Positions 55,270 through 63,980 of a DNA stretch of 64,000 nt are shown one piece after another (within the stretch, counting starts at the first letter, position 1; each line of letters opens with the position of its first letter). The stretch lies in contig JAURZK010000113.1 of assembly GCA_030653505.1 (NCBI GenBank), positions 52,541 to 116,540 of the forward strand. The letters run 5' to 3'. This DNA comes from Rubrivivax sp. Lineage in GTDB: Bacteria; Pseudomonadota; Gammaproteobacteria; Burkholderiales; Burkholderiaceae_C. Position numbers and translations under genes: made by a program. Under the pieces are notes generated by a model. The model was not told the DNA's origin, ran no database searches, and worked only from the letters and a program-made list of their open reading frames with translations.

Positions 55270-56682
55270 ATGCGTCGTTCTCTACACAAGTACTTGTTGA
55301 CGGGCCTCACCTTAGGAGCCCTCGCTAGTTGCTCGAGCGTTAAGGTCATCCGTGTTAACGACAAGGCCTCGCAACCCGAGGGCATTCCCTTCTACATGCC
55401 TCGGCCCTATGTTCAAGTTTTCGAACCGTTTGTTATTGGCGCGAAAGCATACCTAGTCTCCGGGTCAATCACCTCAGACGGGAAGTATCTACTGATAACC
55501 GACCCGAGTTCAGCAGGTTCGCTCGACGGATTAGTTCAGTTCAGCAAGCAGCAAGGCGAAGCTGCGCTATCAACAACGCTCATCAGGAGGCCAGGCACTG
55601 CGCCGCCAGAGCCAGGAATCCCTGGACGTCCTCAAGGTTTGGGTCAGACGCCCACCGCAGTTGCACCGGCGGCATCCTCTGCTGCCTCAGCGCCACAGCC
55701 GGCTGCATCAGCTGCATCAGCTGCATCAGCCTCAGCTTCCGCCGCAAGCCAAGCCAGCGCACCTACGGGGTCCCAGTCGAACGGAAACTTCAATCTATCG
55801 GTGACAAATACGACGTCGTTGTTTCCACCAACGCTCGGTCGCCGGTTCTTCGACGTTGTTTGGATGCCTGACTTTGACGAAAAGTATGTGGTTCAGGGCA
55901 CTCCAGGCTTGGGAAACGCGAATATCGGCGTGACGATGACGCAGGGATGGGGGCTCTATGGTCTTGACGCACGAATCGACAACAGCGCTATCGTTAAACC
56001 GCTCCTTGACTTTTACTCGACCGGCTTTGACGCGTTAAGCAAACTCGCAAGCAGCAAGATATTTCCTGCGGGACAACTTTCCACTGGCGGTCCTCAAGGT
56101 GACCTTGAAACTGCTCAGTTGCCCCCTGGCGCAAGAGTAACGGTCAAAGTCACGAGAGTGCAAGTAGTTGCGCCTGGTCTCTACCCAATCCTAAAGCCGA
56201 ATGAAAAGGCTGAGGCCACTGACCCGTCGGGCACGGACATGGTCAAGCGCCACCTGCCGTTGCGGCCCTACACCAACATTGCCTTCAATACCTACGAAGT
56301 TGTCGTAGTTGAGGCAACCAAACCGGCTGGCGATACGCCGATGAACTTGCAGCGCTACTTCGACCAGGTCGCAGGCGATAGTGCACCTCAGACACCGACG
56401 GTGCCGGCAACCAATAGTCGCGTGCCGACATCATTCAATGCAGCTGAGTTTGAGAGCAAGGTGAATGCTCTTTTGGCAAACAGGAAGGGTAGCGACGGGG
56501 GTTCCTGGAAGCTCTCGGGCCTGAAGGAGGAAGGAGTCAAGCTTACGGGTAAAGCCACACTGACTGGCGGCACCACAAAGCCCACCGGCCTCACGAACAT
56601 GGTCCAACTTGGTGCCTTTGTTTCGGGGCAAGACGGCTCGAAGTTCTTGCCAACTCAAGTAGACCTCACCGAGACCAAGTGA
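55270..56682 (+). CDS. Lipoprotein of the CHAT/trypsin module
   Basis: A 470-residue protein from ATG at 55,270 with GAAGGG just upstream. The N-terminus (MRRSLHKYLLTGLTLGALASC) ends in a lipobox, LASC, so Cys21 should be lipidated. The mature protein has a beta-rich first domain (YVQVFEPFVIGAKAYLVSG), an Ala/Ser-rich low-complexity linker (encoded about 55,660-55,770), and a longer second domain (LGRRFFDVVWMPDFDEKYVVQ...). It is probably in the envelope, where it may pair with the periplasmic part of the membrane protein at 49,442. The stop overlaps the start of the protease gene. No family is recognised. Confidence 0.75.
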   Translation: MRRSLHKYLLTGLTLGALASCSSVKVIRVNDKASQPEGIPFYMPRPYVQVFEPFVIGAKAYLVSGSITSDGKYLLITDPSSAGSLDGLVQFSKQQGEAALSTTLIRRPGTAPPEPGIPGRPQGLGQTPTAVAPAASSAASAPQPAASAASAASASASAASQASAPTGSQSNGNFNLSVTNTTSLFPPTLGRRFFDVVWMPDFDEKYVVQGTPGLGNANIGVTMTQGWGLYGLDARIDNSAIVKPLLDFYSTGFDALSKLASSKIFPAGQLSTGGPQGDLETAQLPPGARVTVKVTRVQVVAPGLYPILKPNEKAEATDPSGTDMVKRHLPLRPYTNIAFNTYEVVVVEATKPAGDTPMNLQRYFDQVAGDSAPQTPTVPATNSRVPTSFNAAEFESKVNALLANRKGSDGGSWKLSGLKEEGVKLTGKATLTGGTTKPTGLTNMVQLGAFVSGQDGSKFLPTQVDLTETK

Positions 56683-57704
56683 TGGCTTCTACCAAGAGGC
56701 GGAACAAGTCGTCCACAACACCGCCGCTGGCAGTACGGCGCTGGGAAGAACTTCCCGCTGACGAGCAACTCACCGCCGTCCGTGAAGTTTGTGGAAGTAG
56801 AGGCGCCGCCATGGTCAAGCGCTTTGACGATGTACTCGCTGTTGGAGCCGGCTTCAAGAAGTCGGCAGGCGAAGTTTCTACGTCGGTATGTCTTGGACTG
56901 CTGGTTAGTAGGAAGAAGTCGCGTCTTGGAAAGGTTTCTGCGCCGATACCAAAGCGGCTTACAGTTTCTGTCCAGCGTGATGGCAAGCGAGTGCAACTCT
57001 CAATACCGACTGACGTCGAGGAACTTGGAAAGGGTAAGCCCCAACAGGCCATCAACGCGGCTGCAGGCATTCGAGCCTTTAATCGGAGTAACAGCACGCA
57101 AGGTGTTCCAGGTGCGGCCTGTTGCGTAGTCGTCGACCAAAGCGACGCGGCCAACCGCTTCGTCCTGGGATGTCACCATGTCCTAGCACTGTCGTTGTTG
57201 ACAACTGGCTGCGAGTTCTTCAAGGACACAGATGTCAGCGGGCGCGGTGCCGTGCAAAAGTTCGGGGGGCTCTTTCATCCGCTTCCAATGGCGGCCGACG
57301 GTCTAGCTTGCCTCGACGCCGCGCTTGCGCTGGTCGACGCTGGGACTGAGGTTACCTGGGTGTCAGGAGAAGGCATAAAGCCTGTCAGAGTCGAGCCGGG
57401 TACAAAGCAACCGGTGAACTGCTTCGTCTTTACCCCTGACGGTCCTCTCCCCGCCGTCTTTGTCAAGGAGTGGGCAAACGTTCCTCTGCAGTATCCACGC
57501 TGCGGTACGGTCACTATTGCAGCCGCGTACCAGTTTCAGGTCCCTACAGTGGGTGGACACAGTGGGTCGCCAGTCATGACCCCGGATGGCACGCTGCACG
57601 GGATGCACTTCTGGGGTGATGAGCAGCAACAGTTGGCGATGGCTATACCTGCCTTCATGCTTTTCCGGCCAGGGCTTTTCCCTGTGAACTTCAGGTTGGC
57701 GTAG
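56682..57704 (+). CDS. Trypsin-like serine protease without signal peptide
   Basis: A 340-residue protein. The chymotrypsin-fold triad is visible: His at about 165-166 (LGCHHVLAL), Asp at about 212 (CLDAALALVD) and Ser at about 295 (GGHSGSPVM). The first 130 residues are basic and unlike a signal peptide, so the protease is likely cytoplasmic. Its ATG overlaps the lipoprotein stop (TGATG); a GTG 3 nt upstream is also possible. With the CHAT protease across the divergent promoter, this gives two unrelated proteases in one locus, possibly one activating the other. Confidence 0.85.
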   Translation: MASTKRRNKSSTTPPLAVRRWEELPADEQLTAVREVCGSRGAAMVKRFDDVLAVGAGFKKSAGEVSTSVCLGLLVSRKKSRLGKVSAPIPKRLTVSVQRDGKRVQLSIPTDVEELGKGKPQQAINAAAGIRAFNRSNSTQGVPGAACCVVVDQSDAANRFVLGCHHVLALSLLTTGCEFFKDTDVSGRGAVQKFGGLFHPLPMAADGLACLDAALALVDAGTEVTWVSGEGIKPVRVEPGTKQPVNCFVFTPDGPLPAVFVKEWANVPLQYPRCGTVTIAAAYQFQVPTVGGHSGSPVMTPDGTLHGMHFWGDEQQQLAMAIPAFMLFRPGLFPVNFRLA

Positions 57705-57980
57705 GGCAGTACCAGACAACCCGAGTAAACGTTTGCGCTCAGACGCTCATCCGGAGCAATCGGGTGTGACCGCCAAGTGGGCATCTTGTGGCGCCGGTGC
57801 CAGTGTCTTTGCCCCGTGATGCTTCGCAGCGTCAAGGACCGGGATGCCGGGCCGCAACGCCAGCTTCGTGCGAGCCTGCTCCATTGCCTCCGCTTACTGC
57901 GTGTGGCGATTCAACTCGAGGCGGAGATACAGAGGGGTGGTGGACATTGAGCTGTCCTGCCTGTTTCTAGTCCAACACAT
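57705..57980. other. Intergenic, no gene seen
   Basis: This stretch follows the protease gene and contains no supported coding region or RNA gene. It ends at the strong hairpin at 57,981. Confidence 0.5.
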
Positions 57981-58011
57981 CTACCCCGCGAAACTCACTA
58001 TCGCGGGGTAG
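57981..58011. terminator. Strong hairpin between convergent genes
   Basis: CTACCCCGCGA and TCGCGGGGTAG form a perfect 11-bp GC-rich stem with a 9-nt loop. It lies between the protease gene (rightward, ends 57,704) and the cold-shock-like gene (leftward, ends 58,036), a position that suits a bidirectional terminator. No T-run follows on either strand. Confidence 0.5.
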
Positions 58012-58035
58012 GTGGCCGACCCCGAGGCGGCGCAA

Positions 58036-58317
58036 CTAGCCGCAACCCTCCAGGCTTAGACCCTGGACCCGGTCCTGTCCGTCCACAGAGAACACAACAG
58101 AGCACCCCACGCTCAGCCGCGCAGCGTCTCGGTTCGACAGCGCGCGACCAACTACGAAGATGAAAGTGCCCTCGTCGCACTGAACGTAGCCGAAGCGACC
58201 GCCAGGGTCCAAGCGCGAGACCACGCCTCGACGTCTTCGTGACGGGTTCTCCTCGACGCTACTTGAGGGGCTCAATGCGGCCATCCTGTGTGTGTGAGGC
58301 GGCGTCGCGACGCTCAC
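58036..58317 (-). CDS. Cold-shock-domain-like protein
   Basis: A 93-residue protein. Residues 28-92 (RRGVVSRLDPGGRFGYVQCDEG, TFIFVVGRAL, LSVGCSVVFSVDGQ) fit the OB-fold pattern of cold-shock proteins, though the usual aromatic RNP residues are partly altered. The first 27 residues are a polar extension. Its start overlaps the stop of the DUF6471 gene by 4 nt. It probably binds single-stranded nucleic acid and could modulate transcripts of the element. Confidence 0.7.
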   Translation of the reverse strand: MSVATPPHTHRMAALSPSSSVEENPSRRRRGVVSRLDPGGRFGYVQCDEGTFIFVVGRALSNRDAARLSVGCSVVFSVDGQDRVQGLSLEGCG

Positions 58318-58604
58318 CGCCGTGTTCGGTCTCGCAGGTCAACCTCCGTCACCCGAAGGGCCCGCATGCACTGCAAGAAAAACGTGAACTGGAACCGCCC
58401 CCTGCTGATGCGGTTCGCGATGGCCTTCTCATCATCCTTGACGCCGATGGCCGCCAACCTCTGGACCAACAGCTTGTAAGTCACCCCTTGGCGAGCGAAC
58501 TCTGCCTTGAGGATTTGCCTTGCTTGAGCCTCCCACTCAGCTGCAGCCACCGACCGGGCCACACCCCTGACTGGGACACTGTTTGTAACAGATTCATCGC
58601 TCAT
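58314..58604 (-). CDS. DUF6471 helix-turn-helix protein
   Basis: A 96-residue protein from ATG at 58,604. The conserved part (WEAQARQILKAEFARQGVTYKLLVQRLAAIGV then DEKAIANRISRGRFQFTFFLQCMRAL) is the DUF6471 domain, which looks like a small helix-turn-helix. It is divergent from tnsA. Two palindromes lie just upstream of its start, so it probably controls its own expression and perhaps tnsABC. It is co-translated with the cold-shock-like protein. Confidence 0.75.
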   Translation of the reverse strand: MSDESVTNSVPVRGVARSVAAAEWEAQARQILKAEFARQGVTYKLLVQRLAAIGVKDDEKAIANRISRGRFQFTFFLQCMRALRVTEVDLRDRTRR

Positions 58605-58613
58605 GCGACACAT

Positions 58614-58658
58614 TTGTATCGCATGCGATGGAATCATACTCGATTGTATCGTATACGA
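58614..58658. promoter_or_regulatory. Two phased palindromic operators between DUF6471 gene and tnsA
   Basis: TTGTATCGCAT (58,614-58,624) and TTGTATCGTAT (58,644-58,654) are direct repeats exactly 30 bp apart. Each carries a palindrome: ATCGCATGCGAT (58,618-58,629) and TCGTATACGA (58,649-58,658). A third, weaker match (ATCGCTCATGCGA) overlaps the DUF6471 start codon. The 30-bp phasing is about three helical turns, as expected for cooperative repressor binding on one DNA face. Confidence 0.55.
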
Positions 58659-58788
58659 GGACTTTACCACTTTTACGACGCCTTCATGACGAGGTTCGAC
58701 GCAATTTAAAAAACGCCGACCCGTCTTCCTACACGCGAAGTGGTGTCCCTGACCCCACAACACCAGGACCCTGAACGAGCGGAACGAA

Positions 58789-59637
58789 ATGAGCAGAGGC
58801 ATCAAGAAGTGGAGCGAAGAGGCCATCTCGCGGCTCCAGCGCGAAGGGCGCGGCAAGGGCCGTGGACCGACCTACACACCATGGATTTACATCACCGACC
58901 TGTACTCACAGGGACGCACGCACGAGATGTATAGCCACAAGACTGGTCGCCAGCACCAATTGCTGTCCGACGGCGAGCGAGACGCCTTCATCATGCTGGA
59001 GTGGGCCCAGGACGTTGTCGACATCCGCGAGCAGTACCCCCTTCCGAGGGACATCACGCTCGAACTCGCACTTGAGGCGGGCATCCGTCATCCCTACTAC
59101 CCGGGCACACACGTCCCAGTCGTGATGACTTTGGACTTCCTGGTCACCAAGGTCGTCAACGGACAAGAAGTCCCGGAGGCCTTCAGCGTCAAGGTCCACG
59201 ACGACTTGAACGATGCGGCGGTGGTGGAAAGATTGGAGCTCGAGCGGGCCATCTGCCAAGCCACGGGCATGCCCTATCGGCTCTTAGTCAAAGAGCGCAT
59301 GCCGCAGGTCAAGCTCAAGAACCTACGGTGGATTCGAGACGCCCAGCTCGACAGCAACGCGACGGAGGCGTTCCCGGGCTTCTACGAGGAGCACAAAGCA
59401 CGGATGGTCCAGGACATGGCGACCAGACGCTTTGACGGCTCGCTCGTCGACTACTGCGCTGAGTACGACCGTCGCTACAGCGTCGAGCCGGGAACTGGCA
59501 TGCGTGTCGCGCGAATGCTGCTGAGCAGCCGCGCCATCACGATGGACCTCAACAACCCGCAGCCACAGGTTGCCCACATGGACAGCTTCACGCTCACAGC
59601 GTTGCCTGGCCGCCTTCGCTCGGTGGGAGGCATCTGA
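58789..59637 (+). CDS. tnsA: TnsA endonuclease of Tn7-like transposon
   Basis: A 282-residue protein. The nuclease residues match those of Tn7 TnsA: Glu63 (SDGERDAF), Asp116 (MTLDFLV) and Lys135 (FSVKVHDD). The C-terminal half corresponds to the TnsA C-terminal domain that contacts TnsC. TnsA cuts the 5' ends of the element so that it moves by cut-and-paste. The stop codon is 1 nt before the tnsB start. Confidence 0.93.
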   Translation: MSRGIKKWSEEAISRLQREGRGKGRGPTYTPWIYITDLYSQGRTHEMYSHKTGRQHQLLSDGERDAFIMLEWAQDVVDIREQYPLPRDITLELALEAGIRHPYYPGTHVPVVMTLDFLVTKVVNGQEVPEAFSVKVHDDLNDAAVVERLELERAICQATGMPYRLLVKERMPQVKLKNLRWIRDAQLDSNATEAFPGFYEEHKARMVQDMATRRFDGSLVDYCAEYDRRYSVEPGTGMRVARMLLSSRAITMDLNNPQPQVAHMDSFTLTALPGRLRSVGGI

Positions 59638-59638
59638 G

Positions 59639-62011
59639 ATGGCTGCTACCAACCCCACCCAATACTTTCGCAATGCCGTGCTCAACCGCGATGACGGCAC
59701 GATGCACCGCCTGCTGCGTCTTGACGTGGAGTCGAGCGCTTATGCTGCACCGGGCGAACCTGAGTTCACGGGTAAGGCATGGCTCATCCTGCTCGAAGTG
59801 CCCCAGGCACTCCCGTACGCAGTGTCGTTCGCAGAGCTTCAGGCTTGCTACAAGCCAGTTCCACGCAATGAAGACAAGCCCGCGCCGGCAAAGTCCGAGT
59901 TGTTCACGACAGCGATGAAGGCTCTCGCCAAGCCTCCATCTGAAGCAAGCATCAGCGTAAGCGAGCGAGCCTTCACGCGCATTCAGCCTCTGGTCGACAA
60001 CCCCGACATCTTTGAGCCATCCAAGCGGCATGCCCTGCTGGTTGCACGCTCCAAGGAACCAGGCTGCGGAACACCTAAAACGCTGCTGAAAGACCTCCGC
60101 TACTGGTGGCAGGGCGGCCAGACCCAGGATGCACTGCTGGGCAAGTACAGCAACTGCTCGCGGCCAGCTGCTGTCGGTACAGCTGGGCGAGGTCGGAAAA
60201 AGGCACCGAGCCTCCTCGGCTTCGTTACCGAAGAAGTCGACTCCACAACTGGCCTCACCGCAGAGGGTCCCGAGACGGTGACCGTGCAACTTACTGGGCA
60301 ATCCCCATACCAGCTCACCCAGGCTGACCTCGACTACATGAAGGAGGTCATCGAGCACTACTACTTTGACAAGACGGTCCGTCGAACTCTGACCAAAGCT
60401 CTAGACGAACTCCATGCGCGTCATTACACATACCTAGATGGCAACGGTACGAAGTATTTGCGGCCCAGACACGAGTGCCCGAGCTATCGCCAGCTCCGCT
60501 ACTTCCTGTACGACAACTATTCGCGAGAAACTATTGATACTGAGCGAAAGGGTAAGAAGAGATTCGCACTTGAGGACCGCTCGACAGAGGGGTCTATCCA
60601 AATAGAGTGCCACGGCGTGGGGCACATCTACGAGTTCGACGCGACCATTCTCGACCTGCCTTTGGTCTCATCGAAGAACAGAACTGACATCGTCGGCAAG
60701 CCTACCCTGTACCTCATCATCGACAGACACAGCCGCCTCATCGTCGGCTGGTACCTAGGATTTGAGAATGCAAACTACTCTGCAGCGATGCAGGCAATTC
60801 TCAGCATCGGCGAGGACAAGGAGGCTCTCTGCCGAGAGCTTGGCATCCCGTACGACCCTGCAGACTGGCCAGCTCATGGCGTCCTGCCAGAGTCCTTCCT
60901 GGCCGACCAGGGTGAACTGATACACAAGAAGGCTCGCCGAATTTCCCGCTCCCTGCGCGCAACGATTTCAAATATCCCGGGCCTTCGACCTGACTGGAAG
61001 CCGCTCGTCGAATGCGGCATCGCAATGCTCCACCAAATCATTGCGCCAGACTCACCTGGCTTCTCAGCGGACGCAGACAACAAGCAGCGCCGCTCAGTCA
61101 ATCGGACTCGAGATGTCGCACTAAACCTAAAGGAGGCACTGAGACTCATCATCCTCGCCATCATTGCGCACAACAAGTCGCCTCAGCTCGGCTACCCGCT
61201 GTCCTTGGAGCAAGCGGCCGACGGCGTCCGTCCCATCCCGCGTGAACTTTGGCGGCACAACATCATGCGCCGCATGGGTGTCCTCGACCAGATGGAGTAC
61301 GAAAAGCTACGCGCAGAACTCATGCCGCGTCACGAAGCTACCGTATCTGAAGACGGCATCCTTTTCGAAGGCATGTACTACACATGTCCAGAGGCAGCGA
61401 AGCGTGGATGGCTTGTCGAAGGCCGCAAGCGCAGACAAAAGGTCGGCATCGCTTTCGACTACCGATTGGTCGACGAAATCATTGTTTATGCACCAGACGG
61501 CAGCGGTGAATCCTTTGTGGCGAAGCTCGCCGGAGACAGCGTCATCTTCCAAGGCTTGAGTCAGCGGGAGGTAAAGCAGCACTTCACCCGCGTTGCAACG
61601 CTACACGAAGCCAGCGCTGAGGATAAGCGCCAAGCGTACTTCGACTACCGGCAGCTTTCGGAACCAACGCGCGAAAACGCAGCCAAGCTGGTGAAGGAGC
61701 AAACGAAGGGTATCTCGCGCTCAGGCCGTCGAGCCGACACCGCACCTGCGCGAGCAGAAGAAGTTCGAGCCGAACGTGGTCGAACGGCCGGTGTTCAACC
61801 TCCAGGCCGCGTTGCTGAGTCCACGGCAGCGGTGCAACAGCCGTTGCAGGAGCCTGCAATCAAGCCAGGTGGCGCTCAGGTCATTCCACTCAAGCCGCAA
61901 CCCCCGGCAGAAGTCAACACTCCCGCCAGTGACACTTCCGATGAGGCGGACGCTCCAAGCCCGTCATTGAATCAACGTATCGCGGCGCTTCGTCGCGGAA
62001 TGCTTTCCTGA
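59639..62011 (+). CDS. tnsB: TnsB DDE transposase
   Basis: A 790-residue protein. The DDE residues of the RNase H-like core are Asp334 (YEFDATILDL), Asp423 (FLADQGEL) and Glu458 (PLVECGIAM). The N-terminal 300 residues should hold the DNA-binding domains that read the repeats at 10,730-11,021. The C-terminal 100 residues are a disordered, charged tail likely to bind TnsC. I chose the ATG at 59,639, one nt after tnsA ends, over the longer upstream frame. Confidence 0.93.
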   Translation: MAATNPTQYFRNAVLNRDDGTMHRLLRLDVESSAYAAPGEPEFTGKAWLILLEVPQALPYAVSFAELQACYKPVPRNEDKPAPAKSELFTTAMKALAKPPSEASISVSERAFTRIQPLVDNPDIFEPSKRHALLVARSKEPGCGTPKTLLKDLRYWWQGGQTQDALLGKYSNCSRPAAVGTAGRGRKKAPSLLGFVTEEVDSTTGLTAEGPETVTVQLTGQSPYQLTQADLDYMKEVIEHYYFDKTVRRTLTKALDELHARHYTYLDGNGTKYLRPRHECPSYRQLRYFLYDNYSRETIDTERKGKKRFALEDRSTEGSIQIECHGVGHIYEFDATILDLPLVSSKNRTDIVGKPTLYLIIDRHSRLIVGWYLGFENANYSAAMQAILSIGEDKEALCRELGIPYDPADWPAHGVLPESFLADQGELIHKKARRISRSLRATISNIPGLRPDWKPLVECGIAMLHQIIAPDSPGFSADADNKQRRSVNRTRDVALNLKEALRLIILAIIAHNKSPQLGYPLSLEQAADGVRPIPRELWRHNIMRRMGVLDQMEYEKLRAELMPRHEATVSEDGILFEGMYYTCPEAAKRGWLVEGRKRRQKVGIAFDYRLVDEIIVYAPDGSGESFVAKLAGDSVIFQGLSQREVKQHFTRVATLHEASAEDKRQAYFDYRQLSEPTRENAAKLVKEQTKGISRSGRRADTAPARAEEVRAERGRTAGVQPPGRVAESTAAVQQPLQEPAIKPGGAQVIPLKPQPPAEVNTPASDTSDEADAPSPSLNQRIAALRRGMLS

Positions 62012-62021
62012 TATCAGCATC

Positions 62022-63716
62022 ATGACCAGAACATCGACACCAGCTCAAATCGTCTGCGCGCAATACAACTCGAACCAACGGCAACCGAGGTTTCAAAAGA
62101 ATCCGCTTATCGAGGCTCTCCCTCCGCCACTGACGGATGAGGATTTGTACCTGTCACTGGAACTCCTGCCTGAGTTCGACGCCTCCTCTCGGCAGTGGGA
62201 GGATGCCGACCGGCTTCGGGAGTTGCTTAGCCTCACGAACATCATGATTCCGCTGACGTCGCACATCCAGCTGGGCCACGCCCTCGACTCGATGATGCGG
62301 GAGGGGTATGTCGGGCGGGAGCCTCACACTGCCGAGCATGTCGGCATCTTTCAAGAGATTCATAGGGACGAGCAAGCTGCTAAGGCAGGGCATCCGTTCC
62401 GTCAATCGCTGAGTACGTTGACGCCGAAGCTTTCTCAGGCGCTGGTGGACGTCTCGGGGATGGGCAAAACGACGACTGTGCTGCGCGTGCTCGCCCGGTA
62501 CCCCCAGGTCATCTATCACCCAGACCTCGATATCTTCCAGATTACCTGGCTGCACTTTGAAATGCCGAGCGACGGGGGTGGCGTAAAGGCACTTCTTATC
62601 AGCATCATCGAAGCAATCGCTGAGCTTGTCCCCGACAACACCTACTACGAGGACTACGTGTTGAAGGCGCGGCCCTCAGAAGCCGCTCTGCAGTCGTCTG
62701 TACGAAGGCTACTGAATAAGCATTGCGTCGGACTGCTGATTCCTGATGAGGTCCAGAACGCTGCAAACTCGCGCAAGTCTGACCAAGTTGTCATGACTGA
62801 GCTCACCACGCTTGTGAACAAGTCGAAAACACCAGTCCTGTACATAGGCACACCCAAAGCCAACCGAATCCTGGGGTTAGACCTGCGACAAAGCAGGCGA
62901 GCGATGAACCTCATGCTCGGGAATTGGGGCCCGCTGCCCCGATACGAAGTGACCCGCGATACCGATGGAGCACTGGTCCAGACACGTGGGGAGTGGGTCG
63001 ACCTTGTGGAGGCGCTGTGGTGCTATTGCTGGCTGCGGAAACCTGTGCCGCTCTCAGAGCGTTTGCTTGACGTCATCTACGACTGCACGCAAGGCATTAT
63101 CGACTTGGCAATCAAGCTGTTCATCGTCGCACAGGCACGCGCCATTGTGGACAAGTCAGAGACTCTTACGGAGCAGCTTTTCCGCACGGTCTACAACGAG
63201 CAGTTCGCCCTCCTGCACCCGATGATTGACGCGTATCGAACAGGCGACCGGATTGCGCTCGCGAAGTACCAGGACCTGGAGTTGCCGCAGGCAGCCGATA
63301 TGCTGGAGGCGAGCGCTATACAAGCACGTACATCGCGGGGACGGGCTGCCTCTACTCGCCCGGGAAAGGAGGACTTTGTTCCCCGCCTGGCCGAGACAGC
63401 AAGAGCTATGGGCTTGGTGGAGGACGACGCCTTGACGCTAGCGCAGCAGGTCGCAGCCGACGGAACCGCTCGGAACATGCTTGACGCCGCTGCTCAGCTC
63501 GCGAAGAAGGCCTCGCCACCGAAACCAGTCTCGTCTACTGCCAAAGGCAAGCGCACGTCCAAGGATGCTCCGCCCGCCTATCCCGGCATTGAGTCTCGCC
63601 CAGACGACATGCGCAAAGCAATCGTCCTCGCATTCGAGCGCAAGACGCCAATCGTAGAACAGCTGATGCAGCTCGACATGATTCCTGAGGTGGAGGACGT
63701 CATTTGCCTGGGCTAA
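62022..63716 (+). CDS. tnsC: TnsC AAA+ ATPase
   Basis: A 564-residue protein with Walker A VSGMGKTTT (residues 144-152), Walker B LLIPDEVQNA (about 238-247) and a sensor region YIGTPKANRIL. TnsC forms ATP-bound filaments on target DNA and bridges the TnsAB transposase with the target selector TniQ/TnsD. The C-terminal 140 residues are basic and poorly conserved. It starts 10 nt after tnsB and overlaps the tniQ start by 13 nt. Confidence 0.92.
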   Translation: MTRTSTPAQIVCAQYNSNQRQPRFQKNPLIEALPPPLTDEDLYLSLELLPEFDASSRQWEDADRLRELLSLTNIMIPLTSHIQLGHALDSMMREGYVGREPHTAEHVGIFQEIHRDEQAAKAGHPFRQSLSTLTPKLSQALVDVSGMGKTTTVLRVLARYPQVIYHPDLDIFQITWLHFEMPSDGGGVKALLISIIEAIAELVPDNTYYEDYVLKARPSEAALQSSVRRLLNKHCVGLLIPDEVQNAANSRKSDQVVMTELTTLVNKSKTPVLYIGTPKANRILGLDLRQSRRAMNLMLGNWGPLPRYEVTRDTDGALVQTRGEWVDLVEALWCYCWLRKPVPLSERLLDVIYDCTQGIIDLAIKLFIVAQARAIVDKSETLTEQLFRTVYNEQFALLHPMIDAYRTGDRIALAKYQDLELPQAADMLEASAIQARTSRGRAASTRPGKEDFVPRLAETARAMGLVEDDALTLAQQVAADGTARNMLDAAAQLAKKASPPKPVSSTAKGKRTSKDAPPAYPGIESRPDDMRKAIVLAFERKTPIVEQLMQLDMIPEVEDVICLG

Positions 63717-63967
63717 GCCTGCCGAGCCCGTACCCTGACGAGCTCATCGGCAGCATCCTCGTTCGGGCCGTGGCTCACACAGGCCTGCCACCGAAGCGGT
63801 TGCTTCTGCGCGTATTCGGCTACGAGCTAAGTCATCAGTCGATGCTCCTGCCGACCGTTCTTTTGCCACTTGCCGTCGCTACCCGCGCTGATGTCCCAGG
63901 AAGTGGTGTAGGTCCACAGGTGCGCGGCAAGCCGCGGAGGGTGGAGCCCGTATGGCGAAACAAGTAG
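63704..63967 (+). pseudogene. tniQ: tniQ/tnsD, truncated after the N-terminus
   Basis: The first 60 or so residues (LPSPYPDELIGSILVRAVAH, LLLRVFGYELSHQSM, LLPTVLLPLAVATRAD) match the N-terminal TniQ domain, the target-selecting partner of TnsC. The usual length is 300-650 residues. Here the frame changes to unrelated, Gly/Arg/Pro-rich sequence and stops after 87 codons, and no other frame continues the domain. A second mobile element has probably inserted at about 63,890-63,900. The rest of tniQ, if it exists, lies beyond the window. Confidence 0.75.
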
Positions 63968-63980
63968 CGGCTTGCCGCGC
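63922..63980 (+). repeat. Long inverted repeat around a new start codon
   Basis: GCGCGGCAAGCCGC (63,922-63,935) and GCGGCTTGCCGCGC (63,967-63,980) are perfect 14-bp inverted repeats with a 31-nt loop. The loop holds a GGAGG and an ATG. In RNA the stem would bracket the start site, as seen in some insertion sequences that limit translation from outside transcripts. Confidence 0.6.

Noticed and set aside
54825..55385. Leftward open frame in the CHAT/lipoprotein intergenic region
   Set aside because: It overlaps the start of the lipoprotein gene, has no recognisable domain, and its composition is unlike that of its neighbours.
58239..58709. Rightward open frame over the cold-shock/DUF6471 pair
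   Set aside because: Antisense to two better-supported overlapping genes.
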